64,000 nucleotides of DNA from Cognatilysobacter xinjiangensis (GCF_014651995.1 NZ_BMXY01000001.1:744001-808000), one strand, 5' to 3'. Counted from the stretch's first letter, positions 35,504 to 47,052 are shown. The notes: a model not told the origin generated them from the letters alone. A program made the numbers and translations.

Positions 35504-36745
35504 ATGAGTACGTCCCGCGACCTCGATGCCACGCTGATCGACACGGCACCCGCCGTGCCGGCGGACGCGGCCGCGCGCGCGGACGTGCCTGTCCCGAAGG
35601 TCGAGGCGAAGAGGACCAACCTCTTCGACCTCGAGCGCGTGCAGCTAGAAGACTTCTTCGAGCAAGTGCTCGGTGAGAAGCGCTATCGCGCGCACCAGGT
35701 GATGAAGTGGATCCACCACCGCTACGTCACCGAGTTCGACCAGATGACCGACCTCGGCAAGGCGCTGCGCGCCAAGCTGGAGCAGCATGCCGTCGTGCAT
35801 GCGCCGTCGGTCGTGTTCGACAAGGCCTCCGAGGACGGCACGCACAAGTGGCTGCTCGGCATGGACCCGAAGAACGCCATCGAGACGGTCTACATCCCCG
35901 ACAAGGGCCGCGGCACGCTGTGCGTGTCCTCGCAGGTGGGCTGCGCGCTCAACTGCCAGTTCTGCTCCACGGCTACACAGGGCTTCAACCGCAACCTGTC
36001 GACCGCCGAGATCATCGGCCAGGTCTGGGTCGCGGCGCGCCACCTCGGCAACGTGCCGCACCAACAGCGCCGTCTCACCAACGTGGTGATGATGGGCATG
36101 GGCGAACCGCTGGCGAATTTCGATAACGTCGTGCGCGCGATGAGCATCATGCGCGACGACCTCGGCTACGGCCTCGCCAACAAGCGCGTGACGCTCTCGA
36201 CGGCGGGCATGGTCCCGCAGATCGACAAACTGGGGGAGGTGAGCGACGTCTCGCTCGCGGTCTCCCTGCATGCGCCGAACGACGACCTGCGCAGCGAGCT
36301 GGTGCCGCTCAACAAGAAGTACGGCATCGAGCAGCTGATGGAGTCCTGCGTGCGCTACGCGCTGCGCAAGCCGGGCACGTCGGTGACGTTCGAATACACG
36401 CTGATGAAGGGCGTCAACGACCAGCCGCAGCATGCGCGCGAACTCGTCCGCCTGATGAAAGCCTTCGACCGCTCGGTGCAGATGAAGGGCGCCGCGAAGG
36501 TCAACCTCATTCCGTTCAATCCATTCCCCGGCACGCGCTTCGAGCGCCCGACGGACCAGGCGATCCGCGCCTTCCAGAAACTGCTCAACGAGGCCGGCAT
36601 GATCGCGCCGGTGCGCCGCACGCGCGGCGACGACATCGACGCGGCCTGCGGGCAACTCAAGGGGCAGGTGATGGACCGCACTCGCCGCAATGCCGATTTC
36701 CGGCGCCGGCTCGAACAGCAGGGACAGGGCGATGCCGCAGCATGA
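35504..36745 (+). CDS. rlmN: 23S rRNA/tRNA adenine-C2 methyltransferase RlmN
   Basis: Radical-SAM enzyme methylating A2503 of 23S rRNA and A37 of some tRNAs. The 413-residue protein carries the cluster motif C147-x3-C151-x2-C154 (CALNCQFC), the [12 protein letters not shown] loop, and the C-terminal [12 protein letters not shown] whose cysteine is the methyl carrier. About 30 extra Ala-rich residues precede the family start. An aagagagaa site precedes ATG 35504, 15 bases after ndk. The stop overlaps pilF by 14 bases. Confidence 0.97.
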   Translation: MSTSRDLDATLIDTAPAVPADAAARADVPVPKVEAKRTNLFDLERVQLEDFFEQVLGEKRYRAHQVMKWIHHRYVTEFDQMTDLGKALRAKLEQHAVVHAPSVVFDKASEDGTHKWLLGMDPKNAIETVYIPDKGRGTLCVSSQVGCALNCQFCSTATQGFNRNLSTAEIIGQVWVAARHLGNVPHQQRRLTNVVMMGMGEPLANFDNVVRAMSIMRDDLGYGLANKRVTLSTAGMVPQIDKLGEVSDVSLAVSLHAPNDDLRSELVPLNKKYGIEQLMESCVRYALRKPGTSVTFEYTLMKGVNDQPQHARELVRLMKAFDRSVQMKGAAKVNLIPFNPFPGTRFERPTDQAIRAFQKLLNEAGMIAPVRRTRGDDIDAACGQLKGQVMDRTRRNADFRRRLEQQGQGDAAA

Positions 36746-37553
36746 GTCGGTGAAGTCCGCGGCGCTGCTCGTCGGCGCTGCCATCGTCCTGCTCCTGCCC
36801 GCCTGCAGTAATTCCACCGCCATCCGCCGCGACGGCAGCCGGGGCGCGTATCGCCAGGTCGCCCGCGAAGTGCAGATCGATCCGGCCGCGAAGGCGCGCG
36901 GCACCGCCTACACGATGGTCCAGGTGTCGCAGATGCGCCTGGTGTCCGGCGACGCAGCGGGCGCCGCCTCCGCCGCCGAAAGCGCCCTCAAGGCGTATCC
37001 GCAATCGCCCGAGGCGCACAGCCTGCTGGGGCTGTCGCTCGATGCACTGGGCCGTGGCAAGCAGTCGGGCCCGCATCATCGCCGCGCCGCCGAACTGGCG
37101 CCCGATCGCGGCGCGTTCCTCAACAATTACGGGATCTGGCTCTGCAGCAATGGGCAGGCGTCGGCGTCCCTGGACTGGTTCGACCGCGCCGCGGCCGCGC
37201 CCGGCTATGACACGCCGGGCGCCGCTCATGCCAATGCGGCGAGTTGCGCGCGGCAGAGTGGAGACGCGGCACGCGCGGCGGTGTCGGCACGGCGCGCGCT
37301 CGATATCGATCGGGCCAATCCGGTAGCGCTGGCGACCCTGGCGAGACTCGCCTTCGACGCCGGCCGTGGCCTGGAAGCGCGCGCTTTCGTCGAGCGGCGG
37401 CTTGCCGCTGGTCCGGCAGATGCCGACACCTTGCTGCTGGCGTCACAAATTGAGAAATCGCTCGGCGACACCGCCGCGGCCGAACGCTACGTTCAGCGCC
37501 TGCGGACGGAGTTCCCCCCAAACTCCCGTCCCACGGGGACAAACGATGACTGA
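36732..37553 (+). CDS. pilF: Type IV pilus assembly lipoprotein PilF/PilW
   Basis: Outer-membrane lipoprotein pilotin needed for multimerisation of the PilQ secretin. The 273 residues begin with a lipoprotein signal ending LLLPAC (C25), followed by about six TPR-type helical repeats ([24 protein letters not shown] is the first clear one). It starts inside rlmN and overlaps rodZ by eight bases. The repeats are diverged, so other TPR lipoproteins are possible, but the position between rlmN and rodZ is diagnostic. Confidence 0.9.
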   Translation: MPQHESVKSAALLVGAAIVLLLPACSNSTAIRRDGSRGAYRQVAREVQIDPAAKARGTAYTMVQVSQMRLVSGDAAGAASAAESALKAYPQSPEAHSLLGLSLDALGRGKQSGPHHRRAAELAPDRGAFLNNYGIWLCSNGQASASLDWFDRAAAAPGYDTPGAAHANAASCARQSGDAARAAVSARRALDIDRANPVALATLARLAFDAGRGLEARAFVERRLAAGPADADTLLLASQIEKSLGDTAAAERYVQRLRTEFPPNSRPTGTNDD

Positions 37554-38316
37554 TACGCACTCGGCCGGTCCTGCCGCCGGCGAGCGTTTGAAGCGGGCGC
37601 GCGAAGCTGCCGGGATGAGCCTGGCCGATGCCTCGTTGCGCATGAAGCTGCCGGTCCGCGTGCTCGATACCCTCGAGCGCGGCGAGTGGGAATCGCTGGG
37701 GCCGCCGGTATTCGTTCGCGGCCAGGCCCGCACATATGCGCGGATGCTCGGCGTCAACCTCGACAGCGACGTGCTTCCGAGCCCGTTCACGACGACGCAG
37801 ATCCCCAGCCTCGTCAGCCACGCGCACGTACCACGCTATCGCCACATGGCGGAGAACCTCGCGCGCCGGGCGGTGTACGTCGTCCTGACGGTCTCCCTCG
37901 TGGTGCCCGTCTGGCTGGCGACGCGCGGCCACGGTGGCGCGCCGGAGGTGGCGTCGCTGGATCTCGCGCCCTCGCAGACCGCGCTGGCGGAAACGGTCCG
38001 GACGCCGATGGTGGCCTCCATCGCGCCGATCACCGCGGAAGCGCCTTCCGTCACGCCGCTCGAGCTGGTGTTCGAGGGCGAGAGCTGGGTGCAGGTGTTC
38101 GCCGCCGACGGCTCCGTCGTCGAAAAGGGACTGCTGCGGGTCGGCGATCGTCGCGTACTCAAGCCGTCCTCCGCATCGCGACTGGTGCTGGGCAACGCGA
38201 CGGCCGTCAGGGCGCGCCTGCATGGCCAGCCCGTCGACCTCGCGCCCTTTACACGAGCGAACGTCGCGCGCTTTACGTTATCCTCTGACGGTTCCCTCGC
38301 GCCGTCGGCGCCCTGA
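37546..38316 (+). CDS. rodZ: Cytoskeletal protein RodZ
   Basis: Bitopic inner-membrane protein linking MreB to the elongation machinery and rod shape. Of 256 residues, 10-75 form the Xre-like helix-turn-helix that contacts MreB (GERLKRAREAAGMSLADASLRMKLPVRVL). A single helix spans about 109-125, and a periplasmic DUF4115 beta domain covers about 165-245 (ELVFEGESWVQVFAADGSVVEKGLLRVGD). The periplasmic linker is short compared with E. coli RodZ. Confidence 0.94.
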   Translation: MTDTHSAGPAAGERLKRAREAAGMSLADASLRMKLPVRVLDTLERGEWESLGPPVFVRGQARTYARMLGVNLDSDVLPSPFTTTQIPSLVSHAHVPRYRHMAENLARRAVYVVLTVSLVVPVWLATRGHGGAPEVASLDLAPSQTALAETVRTPMVASIAPITAEAPSVTPLELVFEGESWVQVFAADGSVVEKGLLRVGDRRVLKPSSASRLVLGNATAVRARLHGQPVDLAPFTRANVARFTLSSDGSLAPSAP

Positions 38317-38403
38317 TCCCGCCATCCGGCCGGAGGATCCGGCCGACACCGCGCGAGGCCCAGTCCTCCAGCGGTCCCTGCGAACGACGCAGGGCGAGAC
38401 AGC

Positions 38404-39027
38404 ATGGCGATCGACGAAATTCTCGACGAACACGAACAGAGCCGGCGCGTCCAGGAATGGCTTCGCCGCAATGGCGCGGGCCTGATCGGCGGCGTCCTGC
38501 TCGGAATGGCCGCGATCGGCGGCTGGAAGTGGTGGCAGCAGCGTCAGGCCCAGGCGCATATGCGCGAGGCCGACGCGTTCCAGGCGGCGGTCGAGGCTGT
38601 CGAGCGCGATGGCGTGAAGGCCGCGACGAGCGTGGCGGCACTGCCGGAAGGCGTCTTCCGCAGCCTTGCCGCGCTGCGCCTGGCGAAGTCGCAGGCCGAT
38701 GCAAAGGATGCGGCGGCGGCGATCGCCACGCTGCAGCGCGCAATGCCGAAGGATCCCGCGCTGCGTACGGTCTTCCAGCAGCGCGTCGCGCGACTGCAGA
38801 TCGATACGGGCAAGGCGGCGGAGGCGCTGAAGCTGCTCGACGGCACCGATGGCGCGACCCTCGACCTGCGCGGCGACGCGCAGTTCGCTCTCGGTCAGGT
38901 CGATGCGGCGCGCGAGTCTTACCGTAAGGCGCTCGCCGCGACGGAGGTCGGTTCGCCGCAGCGTCGCCTGATCGAACTCAAGTACACCCAGGTCGGCGGC
39001 GTGCCCGCCCAGCCGCAGACACCGTGA
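38404..39027 (+). CDS. yfgM: YfgM-family tetratricopeptide protein
   Basis: Inner-membrane protein that in E. coli associates with SecYEG and PpiD and helps hand over exported proteins. The 207 residues begin MAIDEILDEHEQSRRVQEWLRRNG, then a membrane helix (about 25-43) and periplasmic TPR-like repeats. The stop overlaps an in-frame GTG of bamB; the preferred bamB ATG is 12 bases beyond the stop. The genes usually between rodZ and yfgM (ispG, hisS) are absent. Confidence 0.93.
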   Translation: MAIDEILDEHEQSRRVQEWLRRNGAGLIGGVLLGMAAIGGWKWWQQRQAQAHMREADAFQAAVEAVERDGVKAATSVAALPEGVFRSLAALRLAKSQADAKDAAAAIATLQRAMPKDPALRTVFQQRVARLQIDTGKAAEALKLLDGTDGATLDLRGDAQFALGQVDAARESYRKALAATEVGSPQRRLIELKYTQVGGVPAQPQTP

Positions 39028-39038
39028 GGTCCTCCCTG

Positions 39039-40232
39039 ATGAATTCCGCTCGTCCCCTCTCGGTGCGCGTCGCGCGCGTGGCGCTGGTCGCGGCCGTGGT
39101 CGTCGCCCTCTCGGGTTGCTCGACGGTGCGTGGCTGGTTCGGCGGCAAGGATTCGAGCAAGAAGGCCGCCAAGCCCAGCGAGCTGACGGAAATCACGCCG
39201 ACGCTCAACGTCGCCAAGCTGTGGAGCGCGGACGTGGGCGGCGGCGAAGGCCGTCTCGGCCTGCGTCAGGGCCCTGTCGTCGACGGCGACCGTGTCTACG
39301 CGGCCGCGGTGAAAGGTGGCGTCTACGCGCTCGACCTGCAGACCGGCAAGCCGGCCTGGCATTACGAGTCGAAGGTCAACATTTCCGGTGGCCCGGGCGT
39401 GGGCGAGGGCCTCGTGGTCGTCGGCGGCCTGGAGGGCGAAGTGATCGCGCTCGATTCCTCGACCGGCACGGAGAAGTGGACCGCCAAGGTCGGCGCCGAA
39501 GTGGTGTCCGCGCCGGCGATCGGCCAGGGCCGCGTCTTCGTGCGTTCGAACGACGGCCGCGTCACCGCGTTCGACGCGGCGACCGGCGAGCGTCGCTGGT
39601 TCTGGAATCACGACCTGCCGTCGCTCGCGGTCCGCGGCAACGACAGCGTCACCCTGGGCCCGGGCGTGGTCTTCGTCGGCAACGACGACGGCACGGTCGC
39701 CATGCTGGCGGTCAATGACGGCCGCCCGCTGTGGGAACTCCCCGTCGGCTTGCCCGAGGGCCGCAACGAGCTTGAGCGCGTGGCCGACGTGGACGGCACG
39801 CCGGTGCTGGAAGGCGGGCTGCTGTTCGCGACCAGCATGAAGCGTTCGACCGTTGCCATCGACGCGCCCAACGGCCGTCCGCTGTGGTCGGCCGACCACG
39901 GCGGCCCGGGTCGTCCCGGTGTCGCGTCCGAAGCGGTCGTGGTGACCGAGGCCGACGGTGGCGTCTTCGCGCTCGACAAGCAGAGCGGCGCCGCCCTCTG
40001 GCAGCAGCCCGGGCTGCTGCGCCGCGACGTGACTGCTCCGGCCGTGGTCGGCGAGTCGGCCGTGGTCGGCGACCTCGATGGCTACGTCCACTGGCTGCGC
40101 CTCTCCGACGGCGCCTTCGCCGCGCGCCTGCGCGCGACCCGCGACGCCATCCGTGCGACGCCCGTCGTCGCCGGCGACGTCGTGCTGGTGCAGGACGTCG
40201 ACGGCAGCCTGATCGCACTTCGCGCACAGTAA
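39039..40232 (+). CDS. bamB: Outer-membrane assembly lipoprotein BamB
   Basis: Beta-propeller lipoprotein of the BAM complex that inserts outer-membrane proteins. The signal ends VALSGC (C27), then about eight PQQ-type blades with repeats such as [33 protein letters not shown] and [18 protein letters not shown] 39039 is preferred because TGAGG sits eight bases upstream; a GTG at 39024 overlaps the yfgM stop. 397 residues is normal for the family. Confidence 0.96.
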   Translation: MNSARPLSVRVARVALVAAVVVALSGCSTVRGWFGGKDSSKKAAKPSELTEITPTLNVAKLWSADVGGGEGRLGLRQGPVVDGDRVYAAAVKGGVYALDLQTGKPAWHYESKVNISGGPGVGEGLVVVGGLEGEVIALDSSTGTEKWTAKVGAEVVSAPAIGQGRVFVRSNDGRVTAFDAATGERRWFWNHDLPSLAVRGNDSVTLGPGVVFVGNDDGTVAMLAVNDGRPLWELPVGLPEGRNELERVADVDGTPVLEGGLLFATSMKRSTVAIDAPNGRPLWSADHGGPGRPGVASEAVVVTEADGGVFALDKQSGAALWQQPGLLRRDVTAPAVVGESAVVGDLDGYVHWLRLSDGAFAARLRATRDAIRATPVVAGDVVLVQDVDGSLIALRAQ

Positions 40233-40240
40233 GTTCCGAC

Positions 40241-40285
40241 CGGGTCGCGTCGGTGGCACGGCCACCGCGCGACCCGTTTCGTTTT
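40241..40285 (+). terminator. bamB terminator
   Basis: Long imperfect stem: cgggtcgcg pairs with cgcgacccg, and inside it ggtggc pairs with gccacc around loop acg. tttcgtttt follows. It lies eight bases after bamB, implying partial termination before der. Confidence 0.8.
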
Positions 40286-40308
40286 CCGGCACCTTCCGAG
40301 GTCGAAAC

Positions 40309-41706
40309 ATGCTCCCGCTCGTCGCCCTCGTCGGTCGTCCCAACGTCGGCAAATCCACGCTCTTCAACGTGCTCACGCGCACGCGCGATGCGCTCGTGCA
40401 CGACGAGCCCGGCGTCACCCGTGACCGCAACTACGGCGTCGCGCGCCCGGAAGGGCGGCCTGCATTCGCGGTCGTCGACACCGGCGGCATCGCGGGCGAG
40501 GACGAGGGCCTCGCCGGCGCGACCGCGCGCCAGGCGCGCGCCGCCGCCGAGGAAGCGGACGTCGTGCTGTTCGTCGTCGACGGCCGCGAAGGCCCGTCCG
40601 CGCTCGACGACGAGATCCTGCAGTGGCTGCGCCGCACCGGCCGGCCGACGGTGCTCGTGGTCAACAAGACCGACGGCATTGACGCGCAGCAGGCGCTCAA
40701 CGAGTTCGTGCGCTACGGCCTGTCGGACCGTATCGCCGTCGCGGCCTCGCACCGGCACGGCGTCGACGCGCTGCTCGCGCGCGTGTACGCGCACCTGCCG
40801 GAAGAGGGCGCCGCGCCGGTGCTCGACGAGGATCCCACGCGCATCCGCGTGGCCTTCATCGGCCGCCCGAACGTCGGCAAGTCGACGCTGGTGAACCGCC
40901 TGCTCGGCGAGGAGCGCATGATCGCCTCCGAGGTGCCGGGCACGACGCGCGACTCGGTGTCGATCGACATGGAGCGCGACGGCCGTCGCTACCGGCTGAT
41001 CGACACCGCCGGCCTGCGCCGCCGCTCGCGGGTGGACGAGGCGGTCGAGAAGTTCTCCGCGTTCAAGACGCTGGCGGCGATCGAGCAGTGCCAGGTCGCC
41101 GTAGTGCTGCTCGACGGCTCTGAAGGCATTACCGACCAGGACGCCACCGTACTGAGCTACGCGCTCGACGCGGGCCGCGCGCTGGTCATCGCCGTGAACA
41201 AGTGGGACGGCCTGACCGAATACCAGCGCGACCAGGCGCAGGCGCTGCTGTCGCGCAAGCTGGGCTTCGTCGACTGGGCGGAAGCCGTGCGCATCAGCGC
41301 GAAGCACGGCTCGGGCCTGCGCGAGCTGTTCGCCGCCATCCACCGCGCGCATGCCTCGGCGACGAAGGAATTCAGCACCAGCGAGGTCACGCGCGCGGTC
41401 GAGATCGCGTACGAGACCAATCCGCCGCCGACGGTGCGCGGCCACGTCGCCAAGATGCGCTTCGCGCACCCGGCTGGCAGTAATCCGCCGACATTCGTCG
41501 TGCACGGCACACGCCTGCGCACGCTCAGCGATACGTACCGGCGCTACCTCGAGAATTTCTTCCGCAAGCGCTTCAAGCTCGTCGGCACGCCGGTGCGTTT
41601 CGTGTTCAAGGAAGGCGCGAACCCGTACGAGGGCAAGAAGAACGTGCTGACCGAGAAGCAGGTCGCCAAGAAGCGCCGCCTGATCCGCCACGCCAAGCGG
41701 AAGTAA
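40309..41706 (+). CDS. der: GTPase Der (EngA)
   Basis: Essential ribosome-assembly GTPase for the large subunit. The 465-residue protein has two consecutive G domains, each with GRPNVGKST (from residues 9 and 185), DTGG or DTAG switch motifs, and NKTD / NKWD. A C-terminal KH-like domain follows ([31 protein letters not shown]). The order bamB-der is widely conserved. An inverted repeat gcgcgttccg / cggaacgcgc (41714-41745) follows the stop but lacks a T run. Confidence 0.98.
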   Translation: MLPLVALVGRPNVGKSTLFNVLTRTRDALVHDEPGVTRDRNYGVARPEGRPAFAVVDTGGIAGEDEGLAGATARQARAAAEEADVVLFVVDGREGPSALDDEILQWLRRTGRPTVLVVNKTDGIDAQQALNEFVRYGLSDRIAVAASHRHGVDALLARVYAHLPEEGAAPVLDEDPTRIRVAFIGRPNVGKSTLVNRLLGEERMIASEVPGTTRDSVSIDMERDGRRYRLIDTAGLRRRSRVDEAVEKFSAFKTLAAIEQCQVAVVLLDGSEGITDQDATVLSYALDAGRALVIAVNKWDGLTEYQRDQAQALLSRKLGFVDWAEAVRISAKHGSGLRELFAAIHRAHASATKEFSTSEVTRAVEIAYETNPPPTVRGHVAKMRFAHPAGSNPPTFVVHGTRLRTLSDTYRRYLENFFRKRFKLVGTPVRFVFKEGANPYEGKKNVLTEKQVAKKRRLIRHAKRK

Positions 41707-41795
41707 GGGCTCCGCGCGTTCCGTCCCCAGCCTGGCGGAACGCGCCATGCCGCCGGGTGGCGCCCGCGGGCGCGTCCAGGCGCGACAATGTGTCG

Positions 41796-42905
41796 ATGAT
41801 CCCGACCGTCACCCCCGATCAGGCGCGCGAGCGTCAGCTGGCCGGCGCCGTCCTCATTGACGTGCGCGAACTCCACGAACGCGCGACCGGCATGGCCGCG
41901 GGCGCCATGGCCTGCGCCGCAGCCGACATCGAATCGGCCGTGACTGACCGATCGCGCGAGATCTGTGTGATCTGCGAGTCGGGCGTCCGCTCGGCAAGGG
42001 CCGCCGAGCGGCTGCTCGAATCGGGCTACGCGAGGGTGTCCTCGGTCGACGGCGGCACGCGTCGCTGGCGCGCCGACGGGCTGCCGATCGTCGTGCCCGA
42101 AGGCGATGCCGACTTCTTCGACCGCTACTCCCGCCATCTCCGGCTTCCGGAGGTCGGCGTGGAGGGGCAGCGGCGCCTGGAAGCTGCGCGCGTGCTCGTG
42201 GTGGGCGCCGGTGGCCTCGGTTCGCCTTCCGCCTACTACCTCGCCGCGGCGGGTATCGGCACGCTCCGCATCGCCGACGACGACGTGGTCGATCGCAGCA
42301 ACCTGCAGCGCCAGATCCTCCATGCCGAGGCGCGCATCGGCCGGCCGAAGGTGGAGTCCGCGGCACAGACGCTGGCGGCGCTGAACCCGCGCGTGCGGGT
42401 CGAGGCGGTGCAGCAACGCGTCACCGCCGAAAGCGTCGATGCCCTCGTCGCCGACGTGGACGTGGTGCTCGACGGCGCCGACAACTTCCCCGCGCGCTAC
42501 CTGCTCAACGACGCCTGCGTGAAGCACGGCAAGCCGATGGTCTACGGCGCCGTGCACCGCTTCGAAGGCCAGCTGGCGGTGTTCGACGCCGGACGCCGCC
42601 GCGGCGAGCAGCCCTGCTACCGCTGCCTGTTTCCCGAGCCGCCGCCGCCGGAGGCCGCGCCCAACTGCTCCGAGGCGGGTGTGCTCGGCGTGCTGCCGGG
42701 CATCGTCGGCCTGCTACAGGCCAACGAAGTGCTCAAGCTGCTGCTCGGCATCGGCGAGCCGCTCGCCGGACGATTGCTGCATGTCGACGCGCTGGCCACG
42801 CGTTTTCGCGAGACGCGCATTCCGCCGGACCCCGAGTGCCCGGTCTGCGCCCCCGGCCGCGCGTTTCCGGGCTATATCGACTACGTACGTTTCTGCGCGG
42901 GTTGA
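41796..42905 (+). CDS. moeB: Rhodanese-MoeB fusion, molybdopterin-synthase adenylyltransferase
   Basis: E1-like enzyme that adenylates the C-terminus of MoaD (or a ThiS-like carrier). Residues 1-100 form a rhodanese domain with active-site C60 in CESGVRS. The ThiF/MoeB domain has VVGAGGLGS (nucleotide loop, 137-143), DDDVVDRSNLQRQ and a zinc site from CYRC and CPVC. The domain order is the reverse of eukaryotic MOCS3, where rhodanese is C-terminal. It could both activate and sulfurate its carrier. ATG 41796 is chosen; upstream in-frame codons lack support. Confidence 0.9.
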   Translation: MIPTVTPDQARERQLAGAVLIDVRELHERATGMAAGAMACAAADIESAVTDRSREICVICESGVRSARAAERLLESGYARVSSVDGGTRRWRADGLPIVVPEGDADFFDRYSRHLRLPEVGVEGQRRLEAARVLVVGAGGLGSPSAYYLAAAGIGTLRIADDDVVDRSNLQRQILHAEARIGRPKVESAAQTLAALNPRVRVEAVQQRVTAESVDALVADVDVVLDGADNFPARYLLNDACVKHGKPMVYGAVHRFEGQLAVFDAGRRRGEQPCYRCLFPEPPPPEAAPNCSEAGVLGVLPGIVGLLQANEVLKLLLGIGEPLAGRLLHVDALATRFRETRIPPDPECPVCAPGRAFPGYIDYVRFCAG

Positions 42906-42968
42906 GCCAGCGACGCAGCGCGTCGGCGGACCGGCGATAATGCGCACCCCGTTTCCCACGGCGCGCCG

Positions 42969-43844
42969 ATGACCGACACCACGACCGCCCGCATCCTCGA
43001 TGGAAAGCGCATCGCCGAATCCCTGCTGGACGAGTTGAAGTCCCGCGTCGACGCGCGCCTCGCCGCCGGCAGGCAGGCCCCGGGACTCGCGGTGATCCTG
43101 GTCGGGGATGACCCGGCGTCGGCGGTGTACGTGCGCAACAAGCGGCGCGCCGCGCAGAAGGTCGGCATCCGTGCCGTCGACCACGACCTGCCGGCCGATA
43201 CCGACGATGCGACGCTGCTCGCGCTGATCGACCGCCTGAACGCCGATCCGTCGATCCACGGCATCCTGTTGCAACTGCCGCTTCCGGACCGGCGCGACGC
43301 GAGCGCGCTGATCAACCGCATCAACCCGCGCAAGGACGTCGATGGCTTCCATCCGCAGAACGTGGGCGCGCTGGTGCTGCGGGAGTTCGGCCTGCGGCCC
43401 TGCACGCCCCGCGGCATCACCACGCTGCTGGGCTACACCGACCGGCCGGTGCGGGGGCAGAGCGCGACCATCGTCGGCGTGAGCAACCACGTCGGCCGGC
43501 CGATGGCGCTCGAGCTGCTGATCGCCGGCTGCACCGTCACCGCCTGTCATCGCTTCACGCCGCCAGCGGTGCTCGAAGCGTCGGTGCGCGGCGCGGACAT
43601 CCTGGTGGTCGCGGCGGGCAAGCCGGGCCTGATCCCGGGCGAGTGGGTGAAGCCGGGGGCGGTCGTGATCGACGTCGGCATCAACCGGCTCGACGACGGC
43701 CGCCTGGTCGGCGACGTGGGTTTCGAGGCGGCGGCGCAGCGCGCCAGCTGGATCACGCCGGTGCCGGGCGGCGTGGGGCCGATGACGGTCGCCACGCTGA
43801 TGGAAAACACGCTGGACGCCGCCGAGGCGCTGGATCCCGCCTGA
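42969..43844 (+). CDS. folD: Methylenetetrahydrofolate dehydrogenase/cyclohydrolase
   Basis: Interconverts 5,10-methylene-, methenyl- and 10-formyl-tetrahydrofolate using NADP. At 291 residues it has [22 protein letters not shown] with the catalytic lysine, [21 protein letters not shown] and the closing [15 protein letters not shown]. It supplies formyl groups to purine synthesis and lies just upstream of guaB-guaA. Confidence 0.97.
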   Translation: MTDTTTARILDGKRIAESLLDELKSRVDARLAAGRQAPGLAVILVGDDPASAVYVRNKRRAAQKVGIRAVDHDLPADTDDATLLALIDRLNADPSIHGILLQLPLPDRRDASALINRINPRKDVDGFHPQNVGALVLREFGLRPCTPRGITTLLGYTDRPVRGQSATIVGVSNHVGRPMALELLIAGCTVTACHRFTPPAVLEASVRGADILVVAAGKPGLIPGEWVKPGAVVIDVGINRLDDGRLVGDVGFEAAAQRASWITPVPGGVGPMTVATLMENTLDAAEALDPA

Positions 43845-43920
43845 GTGGCCGCACGTGCGCCCTCGTCGCGGGAGCGGCGCTCACGGTAGAATGACGCGCT
43901 TCATCCTCCCGGGGTCGCCC

Positions 43921-45378
43921 ATGCTGCGCATCCAGGCTGAAGCGCTTACCTTCGACGACGTCTCGCTCGTCCCCGCGCACTCGACGGTCCTGCCCAAGGA
44001 CGTCTCGCTCGCCACCCGCCTTACCCGCGACCTGACCATCCGCCTGCCGATCGTGTCGGCGGCGATGGATACCGTGTCCGAAGCCCGCCTCGCCATCGCG
44101 ATGGCGCAGCTGGGCGGCATCTCGATCATCCACAAGAACATGACGGCCGAGCAGCAGGCCGCGCAGGTCGCGCAGGTCAAGAACTTCGAGGCCGGCGTGA
44201 TCAAGGAGCCGTTCACCGTCGGGCCGTCCACGACGATCGCCGAAGTCCTCAAGCTCACGCGCGCCCGCAATATCTCGGGCGTGCCGGTGGTCGACGAGAA
44301 CGGCCAGCTGGTCGGCATCGTCACCAGCCGCGACATGCGCTTTGAAAAGCAGCTCGACGATCCGGTGCGCAACATCATGACGCGCAAGGACCGCCTGGTG
44401 ACCGTCAAGGAAGGCGCGTCGGACGACGAGGTCCTCGGCCTGCTGCACAAGCACCGCATCGAGAAGGTGCTGGTCGTCAACGACGACTTCGCGCTGCGCG
44501 GCCTGATCACCGTCAAGGACATCCAGAAGAAGCGCGACAACCCCAATGCGGCGTACGACGCGAGCGAGCGCCTGCTGGTCGGCGCGGCGGTGGGCGTGGG
44601 CGGCGATACCGAAGCGCGCGTCGAAGCGCTGGTCGCCGCGGGCGTCGACGTGATCGTGGTCGACACCGCGCACGGCCATTCGCAGGGCGTGCTCGACCGC
44701 GTGAAGTGGGTGAAGTCGAAGTTCCCGAAGGTGCAGGTCATCGGCGGCAACATCGTCACCGGCGACGCGGCGCTTGCGCTCATGGACCACGGTGCAGACG
44801 CGGTGAAGGTCGGCGTCGGGCCCGGTTCGATCTGCACCACGCGCATCGTCGCGGGCGTGGGCGTGCCGCAGATCACCGCGGTCGACATGGTCGCCGAGGC
44901 GCTGCAGGACCGCATTCCGCTGATCGCCGACGGCGGCATCCGCTACTCGGGCGACATCGGCAAGGCGATCGTGGCCGGCGCGTCGAGCGTGATGATCGGT
45001 GGCCTGTTCGCGGGCACCGAGGAATCGCCGGGCGAGACCGAGCTGTTCCAGGGGCGCAGCTACAAGAGCTATCGCGGCATGGGCTCGCTGGGCGCGATGG
45101 AGAAGGGGTCCAAGGACCGCTATTTCCAGGACGCCTCCGACGCCGACAAGCTCGTGCCCGAAGGCATCGAAGGCCGCGTGCCGTATCGCGGCCCGCTGCG
45201 CGGCGTCGTGCACCAGCTCGCCGGCGGCCTGCGCGCGACGATGGGTTATGTCGGCTGCGCGACCATCGAGGAGATGCGCAAGAAGCCGAGCTTCGTGCGC
45301 GTCACCAGCGCCGGCACGCGCGAGAGCCACGTGCACGACGTGCAGATCACCAAGGAGCCGCCGAACTACCGTACGTAG
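43921..45378 (+). CDS. guaB: Inosine-5'-monophosphate dehydrogenase
   Basis: Oxidises IMP to XMP with NAD, the committed step to GMP. The 485-residue TIM barrel is interrupted by a pair of CBS domains (about 95-205). Active-site C305 lies in GSICTTR, with the [10 protein letters not shown] phosphate loop and [11 protein letters not shown] tagaat box at 43886-43891 may be its -10 element. The order guaB-guaA is conserved. Confidence 0.98.
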   Translation: MLRIQAEALTFDDVSLVPAHSTVLPKDVSLATRLTRDLTIRLPIVSAAMDTVSEARLAIAMAQLGGISIIHKNMTAEQQAAQVAQVKNFEAGVIKEPFTVGPSTTIAEVLKLTRARNISGVPVVDENGQLVGIVTSRDMRFEKQLDDPVRNIMTRKDRLVTVKEGASDDEVLGLLHKHRIEKVLVVNDDFALRGLITVKDIQKKRDNPNAAYDASERLLVGAAVGVGGDTEARVEALVAAGVDVIVVDTAHGHSQGVLDRVKWVKSKFPKVQVIGGNIVTGDAALALMDHGADAVKVGVGPGSICTTRIVAGVGVPQITAVDMVAEALQDRIPLIADGGIRYSGDIGKAIVAGASSVMIGGLFAGTEESPGETELFQGRSYKSYRGMGSLGAMEKGSKDRYFQDASDADKLVPEGIEGRVPYRGPLRGVVHQLAGGLRATMGYVGCATIEEMRKKPSFVRVTSAGTRESHVHDVQITKEPPNYRT

Positions 45379-45483
45379 TTCGCGGCTCCCGCCGTGCGCC
45401 GCGCGGCGGTATCGACGACGGCCGCCGTGCCGTCGCATCGCGGCCCCGCCGGCGCAGGGCCGTCGCTACGACCGGAACAGGCC

Positions 45484-47047
45484 GTGCACGACATCCACAG
45501 CGACAAGATCCTGATCCTCGACTTCGGCGCGCAGTACACGCAGCTGATCGCCCGCCGCGTGCGCGAGCTGGGCGTCTACTGCGAGATCTGGGCCTGGGAC
45601 CACGATCCCGCCGAGATCGCGGCGTTCGGGCCGAAGGGCATCATTCTGTCGGGCGGCCCCGAGTCGACCACGCTGCCGGGCGCGCCGCGTGCGCCGCAGG
45701 AAGTCTTCGATTCCGGCCTGCCGGTGCTGGGCATCTGCTACGGCATGCAGACGATGGCCGCGCAGCTGGGCGGCGCGACGGAAGCCGCCGACGCGCGCGA
45801 ATTCGGCCATGCCACCGTCGAACTGGTCGCGCAGGATTCGCTGTTCGGCGACCTCAAGGATCACCCGGGCGCACCGCCCAGGCTCGACGTGTGGATGAGC
45901 CACGGCGACCACGTGTCGAAGGCGCCGCCCGGCTTCGTCGTCACCGCGCGCACCGACCGGATTCCGGTCGCGGCGATGGCCAACGAGGCCAAGCGCTGGT
46001 ACGCGGTGCAGTTCCATCCCGAGGTGACGCACACCAAATCCGGCCAGGCGCTTCTCGGCCGCTTCGTCGTCGACATCTGCGGCTGCCGCACGCTGTGGAA
46101 CGCGGCGAACATCATCGAGGACCAGATCGCGCGCGTGCGCGCGCAGGTCGGCAGCGACGAGGTGATCCTCGGCCTGTCGGGCGGCGTCGATTCGTCGGTC
46201 GTCGCCGCGCTGCTGCATCGCGCGATCGGCGACCAGCTCACCTGCGTCTTCGTCGACACCGGCCTGCTGCGCTTCGAGGAAGGCGATCAGGTCATGGCGA
46301 TGTTCGCCGAGCACATGGGCGTGCGCGTGATCCGAGTCAATGCGCGCGAGCGCTACTTCCGCGCGCTGGAAGGCGTGAACGACCCGGAGGCCAAGCGCAA
46401 GATCATCGGCCGCCTGTTCGTCGAGATCTTCGACGAGGAGTCCAACAGGCTCACCAATGCGCGCTGGCTCGCGCAGGGCACGATCTATCCGGACGTGATC
46501 GAGTCGGCCGGCAGCAAGACCGGCAAGGCGCACGTCATCAAGAGCCACCACAACGTCGGTGGCCTGCCGGAGCACATGAAGCTCGGCCTGGTCGAGCCGC
46601 TGCGCGAGCTGTTCAAGGACGAGGTACGCCGGCTCGGCACCGAACTCGGCCTACCGCACTCGATGGTCTACCGTCATCCGTTCCCCGGCCCCGGGCTCGG
46701 CGTGCGCATCCTCGGCGAAGTGCGTCCGGAGTACGCGGAGATCCTCGCGAAGGCGGATCACATCTTCATCGACGAGCTGCGGCGCGCCGGCCTCTACGAC
46801 AAGGTGAGCCAGGCGTTCGCGGTGTTCCTGCCGGTGCGGTCCGTCGGTGTCGTCGGCGACGCGCGCGCCTACGAGTGGGTGATCGCGCTGCGCGCCGTCG
46901 AGACGATCGACTTCATGACCGCGCACTGGGCGCACCTGCCGCACGAGTTCCTCGGGCACGTGTCCAACCGCATCATCAACGAGGTGCGCGGCGTGTCACG
47001 CGTGGTCTACGACATTAGCGGCAAGCCGCCGGCCACGATCGAGTGGG

Positions 47048-47052
<5 letters not shown>
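45484..47052 (+). CDS. guaA: GMP synthase (glutamine-hydrolysing)
   Basis: Aminates XMP to GMP with glutamine and ATP. Of 522 residues, 1-200 form the class I glutaminase with nucleophile C85 (LGICYGMQ) and QFHPEVTHT. The ATP-pyrophosphatase domain follows with SGGVDSSV, then the dimerisation domain with [19 protein letters not shown] 45484 with ggaacagg upstream gives the standard N-terminus; the open frame upstream is unsupported. Confidence 0.97.

Noticed and set aside
41714-41745. Inverted repeat after der as a terminator
   Set aside because: Ten-bp stem but a 12-base loop and no T run on either strand; noted only in the der entry.
44706-47018. 770-codon plus-strand frame across guaB and guaA
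   Set aside because: Alternate frame of two highly conserved enzymes; no motif of its own.
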